Source of the DNA: Betaproteobacteria bacterium | GTDB taxonomy: Bacteria; Pseudomonadota; Gammaproteobacteria; Burkholderiales; SG8-39 | Direction: 5' to 3' | Length of the DNA: 12,579 nt | Assembly: GCA_007280315.1 (NCBI GenBank) | Contig: QYQC01000019.1 | Span: 1 to 12,579, forward strand | In this document: one piece after another, positions 1 to 8,207 of the stretch | Numbering within the stretch: position 1 is the first letter of the stretch | Layout: the number at the start of each line of letters is the position of its first letter | Made by a program: the position numbers and the translations under genes | Notes under the pieces: generated by a model | Told to the model about the DNA's origin: nothing | The model's database searches: none | The model's input: the letters and a program-made list of their open reading frames with translations, nothing else

Positions 1-147
1 GAACGCCACGAGGTGATCGTGCACGTTGATGACTTCGAATACGCAGGGCAGCGCTACAAGTCACTTTCGCGTATTGCCATGATCATCACTGGCACCAACC
101 GCAACGGCTGGACCTTCTTTGGCCTGTCTGCCGGAAGGAGCCTCTGA
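1..147 (+). CDS. DUF2924 family protein, C-terminal end (partial)
   Basis: Frame 1 is open from the first base and ends in TGA at 145-147, giving the last 48 residues of a protein whose start lies outside the window. The visible tail, with a segment like VHVDDFEYAGQRYKSLS followed by IAMIITGTNRNGWTFFGL, matches the conserved C-terminus of DUF2924 proteins (SLS..A..ITGT....FFGL). These are small proteins of unknown biochemical role that regularly sit directly upstream of a serine recombinase in proteobacterial mobile regions. The stop codon shares one base with the recombinase ATG (TGATG), so the two are probably translationally coupled. The family call rests on a short tail but the neighbourhood agrees strongly. 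Confidence 0.8.
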   Translation, partial: ERHEVIVHVDDFEYAGQRYKSLSRIAMIITGTNRNGWTFFGLSAGRSL

Positions 148-1490
148 TGGCCACGACCGCCAAAGTTCTATGCGCGGTCTATACGCGCAAATCCACCGAA
201 GAGGGCCTGGACCAAGACTTCAACTCGCTCGATGCCCAACACGAGGCCTGCGCCAATTACATCGCCAGCCAAAAGTCTGGGGGCTGGGTGATGCTCAAGG
301 ACCGCTACGACGACGGCGGCTTTTCCGGCGGCACACTCGAGCGACCGGCCGTCAAGCGCCTGCTCGACGATGTGCGCCGCGGGCTGGTGAACACCATCGT
401 GGTCTACAAGATCGACCGCCTTTCACGGTCGCTAGCCGATTTCGTCAAGTTGGTCGAACTGTTCGATCAATACAAGGTGACATTTGTGTCGGTCACCCAG
501 TCATTCAACACGACCACCTCCATGGGGCGGCTGACACTCAACATTCTGCTGTCATTTGCGCAGTTCGAGCGCGAACTGGGCGGCGAGCGGGTGCGCGATA
601 AAATCGCCGCCTCGCGCAAGCGCGGCATCTGGATGGGAGGCATGCCTGCGCTGGGCTACGACGTGGTTGAGCGCAAGCTGGTGGCCAATCCGCAGGAGGC
701 GGCCCTCGTCCAAGAGATGTTCAGCCGCTTCGCCGCCACACCATCCATGTCCACCATCGTCAAAGACCTGCGCAAGCGCGGCGTGACCTCTAAGTCATGG
801 ACCACCGCCAAGGGCGTCGAACGCCAAGGCAAGCTGATCACCAAGGGCGCGGTCTACAAGATTTTCAGCAATCCGGTCTACATTGGCATCGCTGCCTACA
901 AGGGGCAACACTACCCCGGCGAGCACGTGGGTATTATCGACCGGGCGCTGTGGGACACGGTGCAGACGCATCTCAAAGACGGCACCCCCATGAACAAGGC
1001 CAGACTCGCTGGGCGGGGCGGCGCGCCGTCACTCCTTCGCGGACTGCTGTTTTCAGAGCAAGGGCGCGCCTTTACGCCCGGCTGGACCCGCAAGAAGAAC
1101 AAGACCTACCGCTACTACATTAACACCGACTCGATTAAGATCGGCAAGGAAAGCTGTGATGTTCGGCGCATCCCGGCGGGCGAGATCGAACTCGTTGTGG
1201 TGGAAAAGATGCGCGGCATCCTGCGCTCACCCGAAGTGCTGGCGCACGCGGTGCGCGAGGTCGGTAGCCAGCGGCCCAAGGTTGAGGAGGCGCATGCCGT
1301 TGGCACCCTGCAGTCGATCGATGCGGTTTGGGAGGAACTGTTTCCGGCCGAGCAGGCCAAGGTCCTGCACGCTCTGGTCGAGCGCATCACGGTGCGCCGC
1401 GACGGCATCACTATCCAGTGGCACGAACAGGGCCTGAACAAACTGCTGCGCGACACACTGGCGCCCGAACAAGCTCTGGAGGCTGCATGA
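147..1490 (+). CDS. Serine recombinase (resolvase/invertase family, large type)
   Basis: This 447-residue protein is a site-specific DNA recombinase that would cut and rejoin DNA through a serine-DNA linkage. The N-terminal resolvase domain (about 8-160) carries the YTRKS motif with catalytic Ser16, then the YDDGGFSGGTLERP and KIDRLSRS motifs that hold the active-site arginines. The recombinase domain follows (about 165-270: RKRGIWMGGMPALGYDV and later IFSNPVYIGIAAYKG). The region that is a Cys-rich zinc ribbon in many large serine recombinases (LLRGLLFSEQGRAFTP) has no paired cysteines, and the protein is on the short side for the class. After the catalytic domain it reads GGERVRDK where S/T-x-ER is more usual. 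Preceding SD-like GGAAGGAG at 132-139 supports the ATG at 147. It lies between a DUF2924 gene and an HTH gene with overlapping stop/start codons on both sides, so it belongs to a three-gene operon. Whether it still moves anything is not visible. Confidence 0.93.
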   Translation: MATTAKVLCAVYTRKSTEEGLDQDFNSLDAQHEACANYIASQKSGGWVMLKDRYDDGGFSGGTLERPAVKRLLDDVRRGLVNTIVVYKIDRLSRSLADFVKLVELFDQYKVTFVSVTQSFNTTTSMGRLTLNILLSFAQFERELGGERVRDKIAASRKRGIWMGGMPALGYDVVERKLVANPQEAALVQEMFSRFAATPSMSTIVKDLRKRGVTSKSWTTAKGVERQGKLITKGAVYKIFSNPVYIGIAAYKGQHYPGEHVGIIDRALWDTVQTHLKDGTPMNKARLAGRGGAPSLLRGLLFSEQGRAFTPGWTRKKNKTYRYYINTDSIKIGKESCDVRRIPAGEIELVVVEKMRGILRSPEVLAHAVREVGSQRPKVEEAHAVGTLQSIDAVWEELFPAEQAKVLHALVERITVRRDGITIQWHEQGLNKLLRDTLAPEQALEAA

Positions 1491-1903
1491 GCGCCGCCGC
1501 CCGCGCCGGCCTCACCACCGAAATCCCTATGACGTTTCGCCGGCGTGCCGGCAAGGCCGTCATCGTGCTGCCCAATGGGGAGCGTGCCATCGAGCGCCGC
1601 GAGGCGCTCATTGACAACACCATGGTCAAACTCATCGCGCGCGGCCACCGCTGGCATCGCAAACTGTTCGACGGCACCCACGCCTCGATCGAGGACCTGG
1701 CCAAGTCCGAGAACATCAGTCCGTCGTTTGTGAGCCGCATCCTGCGCTTGGCCTACCTGTCGCCGGCCCTTGTGGAGGCCATCCTGGACGGGAAGCACCC
1801 AGCGCACCTGACCATGAAAGACCTGATGGAGCCCTTTCCGATGGAGTGGGAGCGGCAGCGGGAGCACTTTTTCGGCCGCGGTAGCGCAGTTCAAGACGGC
1901 TGA
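1487..1903 (+). CDS. Small helix-turn-helix protein of the recombinase module
   Basis: The ATG at 1487 overlaps the recombinase stop (ATGA) and gives a 138-residue protein. A longer in-frame reading upstream is possible but would run inside the recombinase gene, so the overlapping ATG is preferred. Residues about 67-90 (SIEDLAKSENISPSFVSRILRL) form a helix-turn-helix of the ParB/sigma-like type. The stretch LSPALVEAILDGKHPAHLTM and the ending MEPFPMEWERQRE are typical of the small proteins found as third member of DUF2924-recombinase-HTH trios. It is probably a DNA-binding accessory or regulator of the recombinase. That role is inferred from the fold and position; no biochemical function is known to me. 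Confidence 0.85.
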   Translation: MSAAARAGLTTEIPMTFRRRAGKAVIVLPNGERAIERREALIDNTMVKLIARGHRWHRKLFDGTHASIEDLAKSENISPSFVSRILRLAYLSPALVEAILDGKHPAHLTMKDLMEPFPMEWERQREHFFGRGSAVQDG

Positions 1904-1990
1904 ACCGGGGTTTGGCGTCCTGCCAACCTCCGAACGAGGCATGCGCAAATCTGCGCAGCCTATTTTAACGAACGTCAATCGGTTATCCTG

Positions 1991-2010
1991 CTGATTCTGG
2001 TGGGAATCAG
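1991..2010. repeat. Inverted repeat downstream of the recombinase trio
   Basis: CTGATTC at 1991-1997 and GAATCAG at 2004-2010 are perfect inverted copies separated by 6 bases (TGGTGG). It lies in the 184-bp space between the recombinase trio and the acetyltransferase gene. No T-run follows it on the + strand, so it does not look like an intrinsic terminator. It could be a binding site for the HTH protein or the recombinase, or part of an attachment site. None of these can be decided from one copy. Confidence 0.5.
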
Positions 2011-2087
2011 TACTGTGGGGTGCGAATACCAGCTTTAATCTCCAGCCTGTATTCTGACGCCGACAAGCACGCCATTTAAACCTAACC

Positions 2088-2993
2088 ATGCGCACGTTCA
2101 TTCAATTATCGGATGCGAAAGCCGCGGCTCAGTACCGCTCTATGACATTTCCGGCCTTTCAAGGGCTGCTCAATTTTAATTCTGCCGACGTTGCTCCACT
2201 GGCCGTCGGCACCTTGCAGAATGAAGCGCCTGCCGGCCTCGCGTTACTTGTTACGAGCCCAAATACCGGCGAAGCGGAGCTACTTTCAATCTTTGTTGCG
2301 CCTCGATTGCGTCGCAACGGCATTGCGCTTGAACTGATGCAAAGAACTCTGGCGTATTGCAAAACGCAAAACATCCAAAAGATTTCCGCAAGCTACATGA
2401 GCGGCCAGGATTCCACTCAAACGTTAGAAAATATTTTCAATAAAACCGGCTGGACGGCACCTCAAACACGAATGCTGGTGGTGCGTTGCTCGCTTGATTC
2501 CATCAAGTCTGCGCCATGGCTCAATCGTTACGCACTGCCAAAGGGTTACGAGGTGCTGCCTTGGGCGCAGGTAACGACTGCCGAGCGCGAGGCACTGCGT
2601 GTATCCAATTTGGAAAAGCCATGGATTGCGCCCGATTTAGTGCCTTTCGATTTTGAAGAAAATTACGAGCCTGTCACCAGCGTTGCATTGAGAGTCAATG
2701 GAGCCATTGTTGGCTGGTGCCTTACGCACGCTGTTGAGGGAATGCTGCGTTTCACCTGCGCCTTTGTCAGAAAGGATCTGCAACGACTGGGCAGGCTTCT
2801 TTTGCTTTGGGATGAGGTGGTTGCGCGAATGCCGCATGCAGGCTGTACTGTGGGCATGTGGACCATACGCTTATCGAGCAAGAGCATGGTTGATTTTGCA
2901 AGAAAACATATGCAACCCTATTCGATATATTTTGGTGAAACACGCGGCGTCACCATACAGATGGCCTTCCCTGAAGGGATAGCCGGACAATGA
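2088..2993 (+). CDS. Tandem GNAT-fold N-acyltransferase
   Basis: The 301-residue product resembles two fused GNAT domains. GNAT enzymes transfer an acyl group from acyl-CoA (or acyl carrier protein) to an amine. The first domain (about 1-135) has a good motif A, LLSIFVAPRLRRNGIALELM (66-84), with the R-x-x-G-x-A pyrophosphate-binding loop at Arg75-Gly78-Ala80. The second (about 145-297) has a weaker counterpart near 223-245 (FVRKDLQRLGRLLLLWDEV), where the loop reads QRLGRL and may not bind cofactor. There are no membrane segments or signal peptide. No clear Shine-Dalgarno sequence precedes the ATG at 2088 (upstream CCTAACC), so the start is moderately sure. It converges on the NHLM export operon with only 65 bp between the stop codons. 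GNAT-type enzymes are known to fatty-acylate some NHLP/Nif11-leader peptides, so modifying the exported peptide is a plausible job, but a generic acetyltransferase is equally compatible with the sequence. Confidence 0.8.
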   Translation: MRTFIQLSDAKAAAQYRSMTFPAFQGLLNFNSADVAPLAVGTLQNEAPAGLALLVTSPNTGEAELLSIFVAPRLRRNGIALELMQRTLAYCKTQNIQKISASYMSGQDSTQTLENIFNKTGWTAPQTRMLVVRCSLDSIKSAPWLNRYALPKGYEVLPWAQVTTAEREALRVSNLEKPWIAPDLVPFDFEENYEPVTSVALRVNGAIVGWCLTHAVEGMLRFTCAFVRKDLQRLGRLLLLWDEVVARMPHAGCTVGMWTIRLSSKSMVDFARKHMQPYSIYFGETRGVTIQMAFPEGIAGQ

Positions 2994-3058
2994 ATCAGTC
3001 GACCTATCCGCTGCAAATCTCATAAAACACCATCTCGGCATTCTGCGGCAACCCGCGC

Positions 3059-5965
3059 CTAGGCAATCTGACGCGTCGCCAGGTCCTGGAACAGGCCAGG
3101 CACTGCAATCAACTCTTTATAGTTGCCATCCTGCACGATACGGCCGTCTTGCAGAACGAGGATCCTGTCTGCTTTGATTACCGTTGACAACCGGTGCGCG
3201 ATGACAATACGCGTGGCCTTCATTTTATCCAGACTTGCGGTCACGATCGCCTGGGTGTGGTTATCAAGCGCGCTGGTGGCCTCGTCAAAGAACAGAATAC
3301 GCGGGCGGTGAACAATCGCGCGCGCGATCATGATGCGTTGGCGCTGCCCCCCTGAGAACGTACTGGCGCCATCACTGATCACGGTATACATACCCATCGG
3401 CATCTTCTTGATGTCCTCATCAAGACCGACCATGCGCGCGGCCTCCCACGCATCCTCTAGCGTGAGGTTTGCCGCACCGACGATGTTGTTGAAAATGTCC
3501 GCGGGCATCAGCTGGCCACTTTGCAGGACCACGCCAAACTGGCGCCTCAACGAGTTGAGGTCCAGATCCACGATATCCTGCTTATCATAGTAAATAGTCC
3601 CGGAAGTCGCTTTCTCGAAACCCAGCAACAATCGCAACAAGGTTGACTTGCCCGAGCCTGACGGCCCCACCAACGCGATGTATTCCCCGGGATGCGCCGT
3701 GAATGAGACATCTTTCAGTATCTGCGCACCCTCGCCGTATTGAAATCCAAGCTTGGCGACTTCAATGCGCCCCTGTATTACCCCGGGATGCACTTTCGAT
3801 TCACTGACTTCCGGCGGTGCATGCAAAATCGGCTTTGCACGCTCATAGACGGGAATCAGATTGAGCAGGCCAAGGCCGGTTTCAATTAAACTGATCATGC
3901 CGCCAAAAAACGCCCCGAAAGCGGCATTGAAAGCAATGAATTGGCCGACCGACATGCGTGTTGCCTCGTCCTTGAACAGGAACATGCCAACGACTGCAAA
4001 GAATGAAGCCGTGATAATAAGGGGATACCCGGCGAAGAAGGTGTGCTCGATATTAGCGAGATGCTGGGCTTTGAACGAGATGCTACGAAAGTTGGAATAC
4101 TCTTGTGCCCAGCGCGAGAAAACGCGTCCCTCGGCCGAGGCAACCCTGATCTTGGTAATGCCGTGCAGGTACTGGAAAGTGGCGCCGGACAACTTGCCCG
4201 TCACCTCGGCCAACTGACGTTCATAACGCAACTTCAGAAAGCCAATTACCCCTGTCAGCATAAGGGCGCCCAATGCCATCACTGTTGCCACGCCTGCTAG
4301 TTTGACAGAGTAATAAAAGAGCACGAAGAAATTGAACACCGAAAAAACACCCGCTAAGAGAGTGTGCACTGTCGCCCCAGACAGAGCGTTGCGAATGGTG
4401 TTAATGCCGTTAATCCGCATCGCCAGATCACCTGTAGTGTACAGGCGGAAAAAAGGGACTGGTAATTTCAGCACACGGTCCCAGACAGCTGACTGCACCG
4501 CCCCGTCCATTTTGCTCTCAATGCGCAGCATGGCGATGGAGGTGGTAATCCCAAACATGGTGGATGCCACCGCGGCTGCAAATAGTGCACCCACCATTTG
4601 CCAAATAGCGGGTACATCAGCCGACGGGATAAGACTGTCAATCAACTTGCCGGTAGCAATCGGGGTCATCATCCCCAACAAGCCCGCAAGCATGCTCAGG
4701 CCGAGAACCCAATAGATGTCGCGCCAAAGTCCATGCACCCCGAATATCAGTAAATCCAGGGCGTTCATTGCCTTGCCGGGAAATGGTCGATAGAATGCGT
4801 AGCCAAAAGCACCGAGAGTTTTCGCAACCTCTTGATCAAGTGCCTGCCTTTGGCCACTGATTGGGTTAAAGAGTTCGTAGCGTTTGTTTGCCACGGGCAT
4901 TAGCGCCACCCATTGCTTGCTCTCGCCAATTGTCGCCAGTAAAGGACCGTTATCTGTCGTCCACCACTCTTCTTTCAGGGCGACCTGGCGGTAGCGTATT
5001 TCCGAGGTGTCGCATATTGTTTCCACGGGGTTACGCTCAAGCGCTTCAGTCTCTGCGGCAGGCGGGAGCTTGAATACAATCCCCTGCCGGTCGCCGATGG
5101 CCTTGAGCGCCTCCAGCAATTGGGTTCCATTTTTTGCCGCAGGACCATCATCTATTCGCTGCTGAACTATACCCATCAGGCGTGCCATCGCCTCCCGGGT
5201 CTGGACTAACGAGTCGCCCTCCATTGCCTGAAGACGGACATTCTGCGCATTGGCAGCCTCATCCCTGACTAGCAGCGCGTAGCGAAGCACAAACCGCAGG
5301 TGCAGTTGCATCGCCTGCCAAATTGCGCCATCTGCAGTCAGTGTCAGCGGATCGAGCACATCGACCAGAGATTTTCTCTCTACACTTAGAAAATTATCGC
5401 GGGTTAGCGGGAATGGACCCGAATCGCCATCTACCGCAAACGCCTCATGCCCGCTCCACAGCACTTTGCCTTCGCGCACGCGGGCCCATACGATGGGCTC
5501 ACCTGGAGACAGTATTTCTTGCGGCTCCGCCTCAACCGAAGCACCCGATTGAAGTGATCGATACTGCTTGGGAAGCATTGGATTGATGGTGCCGAACGCG
5601 CTCGCGGAAACCCAGTCACGGATCAACCCCAGCGCCTCCGATGCCAACTCGGGAGTCAGGAACGTGCGTGCAAACTCATCGGTGGCAAGTTTTGAAAACG
5701 TGGTACCGGGAAGCCGTACTGCGACGACCCCCCATCCTTCAGGCAGGTGAGAAAAATCCAGGCCGAGGACCAGTTGCCCCTTGACCACGCGATACACATG
5801 ATGGCGCGCGCCCACCGGGTCACCCTGCGCATCTCGCCCTTGTAGAAATATATCCAGGCCGCCGGATTTGACCAGGTATATCGTGTGCGGGTCGTCGATC
5901 CAGAACAGCTTTGGAGCCGGTGTTGCCGGGTTAATGGACTCAATCAGGTCGTAGACAGTTTGCAT
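3059..5965 (-). CDS. NHLM system ABC transporter, second ATP-binding/permease subunit
   Basis: This 968-residue protein is a half-transporter of the NHLM peptide-export class, in the subfamily that lacks a C39 peptidase. The N-terminal 410 residues or so are soluble; their first part (TIYLVKSGGLDIFLQ, later VYRVVKGQLVLGLD) resembles a cyclic-nucleotide-binding-like beta-roll. A membrane domain follows (about 415-700), starting at GLWRDIYWVLGLSMLAGLLG. The ATPase domain has Walker A GPSGSGKST (767-775), signature FSGGQ (870-874), Walker B ILFFDEATSALD (from 890) and the switch His924 in AHRLST, so it appears catalytically intact. It probably pairs with the peptidase-bearing ABC protein encoded just upstream; only 3 nt separate that gene's TAA from this ATG and no clear Shine-Dalgarno is present, suggesting translational coupling. 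It is the last gene of the operon. No strong terminator is seen in the 65 bp after its TAG. Confidence 0.93.
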   Translation of the reverse strand: MQTVYDLIESINPATPAPKLFWIDDPHTIYLVKSGGLDIFLQGRDAQGDPVGARHHVYRVVKGQLVLGLDFSHLPEGWGVVAVRLPGTTFSKLATDEFARTFLTPELASEALGLIRDWVSASAFGTINPMLPKQYRSLQSGASVEAEPQEILSPGEPIVWARVREGKVLWSGHEAFAVDGDSGPFPLTRDNFLSVERKSLVDVLDPLTLTADGAIWQAMQLHLRFVLRYALLVRDEAANAQNVRLQAMEGDSLVQTREAMARLMGIVQQRIDDGPAAKNGTQLLEALKAIGDRQGIVFKLPPAAETEALERNPVETICDTSEIRYRQVALKEEWWTTDNGPLLATIGESKQWVALMPVANKRYELFNPISGQRQALDQEVAKTLGAFGYAFYRPFPGKAMNALDLLIFGVHGLWRDIYWVLGLSMLAGLLGMMTPIATGKLIDSLIPSADVPAIWQMVGALFAAAVASTMFGITTSIAMLRIESKMDGAVQSAVWDRVLKLPVPFFRLYTTGDLAMRINGINTIRNALSGATVHTLLAGVFSVFNFFVLFYYSVKLAGVATVMALGALMLTGVIGFLKLRYERQLAEVTGKLSGATFQYLHGITKIRVASAEGRVFSRWAQEYSNFRSISFKAQHLANIEHTFFAGYPLIITASFFAVVGMFLFKDEATRMSVGQFIAFNAAFGAFFGGMISLIETGLGLLNLIPVYERAKPILHAPPEVSESKVHPGVIQGRIEVAKLGFQYGEGAQILKDVSFTAHPGEYIALVGPSGSGKSTLLRLLLGFEKATSGTIYYDKQDIVDLDLNSLRRQFGVVLQSGQLMPADIFNNIVGAANLTLEDAWEAARMVGLDEDIKKMPMGMYTVISDGASTFSGGQRQRIMIARAIVHRPRILFFDEATSALDNHTQAIVTASLDKMKATRIVIAHRLSTVIKADRILVLQDGRIVQDGNYKELIAVPGLFQDLATRQIA

Positions 5966-5968
5966 GGG

Positions 5969-8167
5969 TTAGTGCTGCGCGATCAAGCGACTGTAAAAAC
6001 CACCGTCAATCTGCATAAGACTGTCGTGGGTGCCCCGTTCTACTATGTGCCCATAGGACAAAACCACAATCTCATCGGCATCGCGAATAGTGGACAAGCG
6101 GTGAGCGATGATGATGCAGGCGCAACCGCGGCGACGCAGATTTTCGTCAATTTGCTGCTCTGTGGCAGGATCAAGCGCACTGGTCCCCTCATCCATGACG
6201 AGGATGCGTGGATTGGTAGCCAGAGCACGGGCAATCTCGAGTCTCTGGCGCTGTCCGCCGCTCATGTTGACGCCGTCCTCCGCGAGCTTGCTGTCATAGC
6301 CCCCGGGGCGCGACATAATAACGTCGTGGATGCAGGCATCCTTGGCTGCTTGCATAATGTCCTGATCCGATACGCTTTTATCCCACATGCTGAGGTTGTC
6401 CCGGATACTGCCCTCGAACAGCACGATATCCTGATCAACGAGAGCCACTGAATTAAAGAACTCGTATCGTCCGAAGGCCTCGCGAGGCTGGTCATCAAAT
6501 TTGATGCTGCCACCCCAAGGCTCGTACAGGCCCATGACCAAGCGCGAGATAGTTGATTTGCCGCAGCCAGACGGGCCGACGATTGCGACACGTTCGCCCG
6601 GATTAAGCACCAGATTGAAGTTTTCAACCAACGCTGAACCGGCAGGGTTGTAGCCAAACGATATATTGTTTAGTTCAACCTTACCTGCCAATTTGGCAGC
6701 GACCCGTCCGCCCTGCGCCTGCGGCAGAGGTCCGCGATTGAGCCAAGGGTCCTCCCGATATTGCATCACGTCATCGAGGCGATTCATGTCGCCTTGGACC
6801 TCGAGCATCTTCTTGCCCAACCCCACCAACCTCTGCACAGGCCCTGTGAAACTGGCTGCCAGACTCTGGAACGCCACCAACATGCCGATTGACAAATGTC
6901 CGTCAATCACACGCATCCCCCCGACCCCCAGGATCAGCAGGCTGTTTAACACGGTCAAAAGTGCCGGCACTGAACCCATGATCAACCCCACCCGTGCCAT
7001 CGCCTGCTCGGAGTTGACGTATTTAGCCTCGTAGCCAGCCCATTTAGAGAAAAAACTCGACTCCCCGCCACTGGATTTGACGGTCTCCATCACTTGCAGA
7101 CCACTCATCGTCGCGCCATAAACCTTGCCACCGTCGATCGCGAGCTTCTGACTCGCTTCCTTGGTCTTTTGCGCGACCTGTTGCATCACAAAAACATTGA
7201 TACTCACAACAACGATACTGATCAATGTCAGCCATACGTCATAGAACAACATCAATGCCGCAAAAAATACAGCCTGAATTACAGCCAGAAATGCGTGCGC
7301 AAGGTCGCCCGAGAGCATCCCTGCCACCTTGTCGTTGATCCTCACGCGCGAACTAATTTCGCCGGGGGAGCGTTGGGTGTAGAACTCTACGGGCAGGCGC
7401 AGCACGTGCCAGAAGAACTTGCTCGCCGAAGCCAACGCAATCTGCGTGCGGACCCGCAGCAAGTAGTAGCTTTCAAGCCACGTAAGCGCAACGCGAAGCA
7501 ACGCGGTGATGACAATTCCCAGGAGCAATGGCTTGAGCCAACTCTCCATTCCGGAGATCAGGAGTTTGTCGATAAATACGCTGGTGAACACCGGAACAAC
7601 CAACCCGGGCAACACCAGCGCCACGCCAACGAGCACCACGTAAGCTATAGCTTCATTCAGTCCGACAAAGCGACGTTTTAGGGCGGCAAGAACGCTTTGC
7701 GGTTGCCCACCTTTCTTAAATTCCGCTCCTGCTTCAAATGTCAGCACCACCCCGGTGAAAGACAGGTCAAACTCCTCATCGGACACAACCCGCGGTCCCG
7801 CTGCGGGGTCATTCAGGAAAACTTTACCGTTGCCGAAACCCTCGACCACTAAAAAGTGATTGAAGTTCCAAAACACAATCATCGGCAGGCTCATGGTGCG
7901 CAGATTCTCGGGCTCTTTGTTAAAGCCCTTGCTGGTCAAGCCATAGCTACGCGCCGCCTTCAACACGTTGGATGCTTTGCTTCCATCGCGGGAAACACCA
8001 CACTTGACCCGCAACTCCTCCAGCGGCACCCATCTGCCGTGGTACCCGAGAATCATTGCCAACGACGCTGCACCACATTCGACCGCCTCCATCTGCATGA
8101 TGGTGGGCGTCTTGTGTCTCTTCGAATTGGCAATCTGATTCGGTTTTTGGGTCTGCTCAGGCATCAT
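5969..8167 (-). CDS. NHLM system peptidase-containing ABC transporter (C39 peptidase/permease/ATPase)
   Basis: The 732-residue protein would cleave the leader of a peptide precursor on the cytoplasmic side and drive its transport across the inner membrane. The N-terminal C39 domain (1-150) has the complete catalytic set: Gln25 of the oxyanion hole and Cys31 in MQMEAVECGAASLAMI, His104 in NFNHFLVVEG and Asp120 in LNDP. The membrane domain spans about 175-465 (for example AIAYVVLVGVALVLPGLVV). The ATPase domain has Walker A GPSGCGKST (531-539), signature MSGGQ (635-639, preceded by Asn), Walker B ILVMDEGTSALD (from 655) and switch His689 in AHRLST. All motifs look functional. The start is one of two adjacent ATGs (8162-8167); no strong Shine-Dalgarno decides between them. 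It lies 33 nt after the HlyD-type gene and 3 nt before the second ABC gene. The intact peptidase implies a leader-bearing substrate, of the NHLP or Nif11 type by family knowledge. Confidence 0.95.
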   Translation of the reverse strand: MMPEQTQKPNQIANSKRHKTPTIMQMEAVECGAASLAMILGYHGRWVPLEELRVKCGVSRDGSKASNVLKAARSYGLTSKGFNKEPENLRTMSLPMIVFWNFNHFLVVEGFGNGKVFLNDPAAGPRVVSDEEFDLSFTGVVLTFEAGAEFKKGGQPQSVLAALKRRFVGLNEAIAYVVLVGVALVLPGLVVPVFTSVFIDKLLISGMESWLKPLLLGIVITALLRVALTWLESYYLLRVRTQIALASASKFFWHVLRLPVEFYTQRSPGEISSRVRINDKVAGMLSGDLAHAFLAVIQAVFFAALMLFYDVWLTLISIVVVSINVFVMQQVAQKTKEASQKLAIDGGKVYGATMSGLQVMETVKSSGGESSFFSKWAGYEAKYVNSEQAMARVGLIMGSVPALLTVLNSLLILGVGGMRVIDGHLSIGMLVAFQSLAASFTGPVQRLVGLGKKMLEVQGDMNRLDDVMQYREDPWLNRGPLPQAQGGRVAAKLAGKVELNNISFGYNPAGSALVENFNLVLNPGERVAIVGPSGCGKSTISRLVMGLYEPWGGSIKFDDQPREAFGRYEFFNSVALVDQDIVLFEGSIRDNLSMWDKSVSDQDIMQAAKDACIHDVIMSRPGGYDSKLAEDGVNMSGGQRQRLEIARALATNPRILVMDEGTSALDPATEQQIDENLRRRGCACIIIAHRLSTIRDADEIVVLSYGHIVERGTHDSLMQIDGGFYSRLIAQH

Positions 8168-8192
8168 TGGGTTTCAGAAGGAGGAAACACTG

Positions 8193-8207
8193 AATCTGAC
8201 TCAGATT
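8193..8207. repeat. 15-bp perfect palindrome at the HlyD/ABC junction
   Basis: AATCTGA at 8193-8199 and TCAGATT at 8201-8207 are exact inverted copies around a single central C. The right arm contains the TGA stop codon of the HlyD-type gene (8201-8203), and the left arm lies in the 33-bp gap before the C39/ABC gene. A one-base loop makes an RNA hairpin unlikely at full length, and no T-run follows, so it is not an obvious terminator. It could be a protein-binding site or chance. Confidence 0.4.

Noticed and set aside
1904..2036. A + strand reading with a lipoprotein-like stretch (ILLILVGISTVGCEYQL)
   Set aside because: There is no start codon or ribosome site in frame before it; the hydrophobic run with a Cys appears to be chance.
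1115..2101. A 328-codon minus strand frame antisense to the recombinase and HTH genes
   Set aside because: It is a mirror of GC-rich coding sequence on the other strand, low in recognisable motifs, and it crosses two genes with clear families.
2994..3058. A bidirectional terminator between the two convergent stop codons
   Set aside because: I found no stable hairpin followed by a T-run on either strand.
8171..8190. AGAAGGAGGAAAC on the + strand as a ribosome site
   Set aside because: It lies on the strand opposite to all genes here and no supported + strand gene follows it.
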